Shown: positions 63,023 to 64,000 of the stretch, piece by piece
How positions within the stretch are numbered: position 1 is the first letter of the stretch
How the letters are laid out: every line of letters starts with the position of its first letter
Assembly: GCA_000143165.1 (NCBI GenBank)
Contig: CP002084.1
Coordinates: 1,240,001-1,304,000 of the forward strand
Origin: Dehalogenimonas lykanthroporepellens BL-DC-9
GTDB lineage: Bacteria > Chloroflexota > Dehalococcoidia > Dehalococcoidales > Dehalococcoidaceae
Direction: 5' to 3'
DNA length: 64,000 nt
Made by a program: the position numbers and the translations under genes
Notes under the pieces: model-generated
Told to the model about the DNA's origin: nothing
Seen by the model: the letters and a program-made list of their open reading frames with translations, nothing else
The model's database searches: none

Positions 63023-63682
63023 ATGAGAATCGATTACGAACGCAGTTTGAAACAACTCCAGGACAAGGTGCTGGGCATGGGCAGTATGGTGGAACAAGCC
63101 CTCATCCTGTCCATGGACGCCATGAAAAACCGCGACCTGGCGCTGGCCGAACAAGTGGTAGCCAACGACCAGAAGATCAACGCCCGACGTTTCGAGATTG
63201 AGGAAGACTGTATCCACCTGATAGCCACCCAGGCACCGATGGCCAGCGATCTGCGAATCATCGTGGCGGTGCTCAATATCATCATCGACCTGGAGCGTAT
63301 CGGCGACCATGCCGCCGGCAACGCCAAGATAGCCGTCATGCTGGGTGAAGAACCGCCGCTCAAGCCGCTCATCGATTTGCCGCGCATGGCCGAGAAAACA
63401 GCCGACATGCTGAGGCGGTCGCTGGATGCCTTCGTCAAGCGAGACGCCGACGCCGCCCGGAAGGTGACCGAGGATGACGATGAAATTGACGCGCTGTACG
63501 ACCAGATTTTCCGCGAACTGGTACTGTTCATGGCCGAGGATACCAAGACAGTCGGCCGGGCCACCCGGCTTATCTGGGCGGGGCACAACCTGGAACGTTC
63601 CGCCGACCGGGTGACCAATATCTGCGAGCGGGTGGTCTTTGTAATTACCGGCAAGCAGGAAGAGATAGGCGGTAAATACTGA
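63023..63682 (+). CDS. phoU: phosphate signalling protein PhoU
   Basis: The 219-residue protein is built of two three-helix repeats: 'QLQDKVLGMGSMVEQALILS', 'DLRIIVAVLNIIIDLERIGDHAAG' and, in the second half, 'RATRLIWAGHNLERSADRVTNICERVVF' (quoted in parts). The two ERxxDH/ERxADR motifs bind metal. PhoU links Pst transport status to the PhoR kinase and turns the Pho response off when phosphate is plentiful. It follows pstB by 13 bases. Confidence 0.95.
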   Translation: MRIDYERSLKQLQDKVLGMGSMVEQALILSMDAMKNRDLALAEQVVANDQKINARRFEIEEDCIHLIATQAPMASDLRIIVAVLNIIIDLERIGDHAAGNAKIAVMLGEEPPLKPLIDLPRMAEKTADMLRRSLDAFVKRDADAARKVTEDDDEIDALYDQIFRELVLFMAEDTKTVGRATRLIWAGHNLERSADRVTNICERVVFVITGKQEEIGGKY

Positions 63683-64000
63683 TTGCAGAAGATACTGTTT
63701 GTCTGCATTCACAACTCCGGGCGAAGCCGGATGGCCGAGGAATTCCTGAACGCCTATGGCGCCGACAAGGCGACGGCCGATTCCGCCGGCACCGCCCCGG
63801 GCAGTGACGTCAACCCGACGGTGGCCGAAGCCATGGCCGAACTGGGTTTCGACCTGCGCCGCAAGAAACCGCAGTTACTGACCCCGGAGATGATTGCCGC
63901 GGCGGACAGGGTAATCACCATGGGCTGTCTGAAGGACGAAGGCGTCTGCCCGGTGACCTTCACCCCGTCTGAGGACTGGGGCCTGCCAGACCCCAAGGGA
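63683..64000 (+). CDS. ArsC-type arsenate reductase / low-molecular-weight phosphatase (cut by window edge)
   Basis: TTG 63683 begins directly after the phoU stop, and 106 codons are visible to the end of the window. 'ILFVCIHNSGRSRMAEEFLN' is the CX5R loop, followed by 'ADSAGTAPGSDVNPTVAEAM', 'VITMGCLKDEGVCP' (second Cys region) and 'DWGLPDPKG'. The Cys spacing matches thioredoxin-coupled ArsC rather than a plain tyrosine phosphatase. In a phosphate operon it would detoxify arsenate taken up by Pst. Incomplete. Confidence 0.85.
   Translation, partial: MQKILFVCIHNSGRSRMAEEFLNAYGADKATADSAGTAPGSDVNPTVAEAMAELGFDLRRKKPQLLTPEMIAAADRVITMGCLKDEGVCPVTFTPSEDWGLPDPKG

Noticed and set aside
1-64000. CRISPR array, rRNA genes, reductive dehalogenase genes, replication origin
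   Set aside because: No regularly spaced 25-40 bp repeats, rRNA-like stretches, rdhA signatures or DnaA-box clusters were seen.

Overview
The window looks like chromosome from a Dehalococcoidia-type Chloroflexota, most like Dehalogenimonas. This is inference from gene content: a periplasmic Tat-exported [NiFe] uptake hydrogenase, a B12-dependent class II ribonucleotide reductase with NrdR, ectABC, a Pho/Pst system, solitary terminase genes and GC-rich core genes. No rRNA or reductive dehalogenase gene is present to settle it.

Layout. Positions 1-8190 are an AT-rich, probably acquired defence-type island: the C-terminal part of an Eco57I/TaqI-like methylase, a PD-(D/E)XK-like protein, a coiled-coil protein, a DUF262/DUF1524 (GmrSD-like) gene, a small conserved protein and a large protein with a C-terminal HEPN-like motif. 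An IS5-family element cuts the DUF262 gene and an IS3-family element cuts the large gene. Removing each element plus one target duplication restores both frames exactly. Positions 8190-25600 hold a frameshifted ARPP-1-type gene, a NifX-like/DUF134 pair, two terminase-small-like genes (one beside a large terminase), a Rieske protein, rsmI, metG, a polyprenyl synthase, an Ig-like surface protein, a molybdopterin oxidoreductase/cytochrome c pair, flavoprotein and hsp20 genes, and several families of dispersed repeats.

Positions 26000-33720 carry the nrdR-nrdJ operon with two NrdR boxes at its promoter and, divergently, a long leader (candidate cobalamin-type riboswitch with a terminator) before a dihaem cytochrome c lipoprotein, hupS, hupL and hupD. 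Positions 34600-40830 are a seven-gene double ABC-2 exporter operon with an internal TetR gene. Next come ybeY, flavoproteins, dnaJ and tRNA-Ala(UGC). A large serine recombinase gene ends inside the tRNA gene on the opposite strand; its N-terminal part is lost at a second copy of the IS3 element, which lacks a target duplication.

Positions 47000-49200 encode ectoine synthesis (ectABC), followed by a receiver protein, a rhomboid protease and clpB. Positions 53596-64000 are phosphate control: a PhoB/PhoR-like pair, threonine aldolase, alkaline phosphatase, then mgsA-pstS-thioesterase-pstC-pstA-pstB-phoU-arsC. Two promoters there carry CCTTAAC-type direct repeats at an exact 11-bp period ending 10 bp before a -10 box, a strong candidate for this organism's Pho box. 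Methylglyoxal synthase as the first gene behind such a promoter links central carbon metabolism to phosphate starvation.
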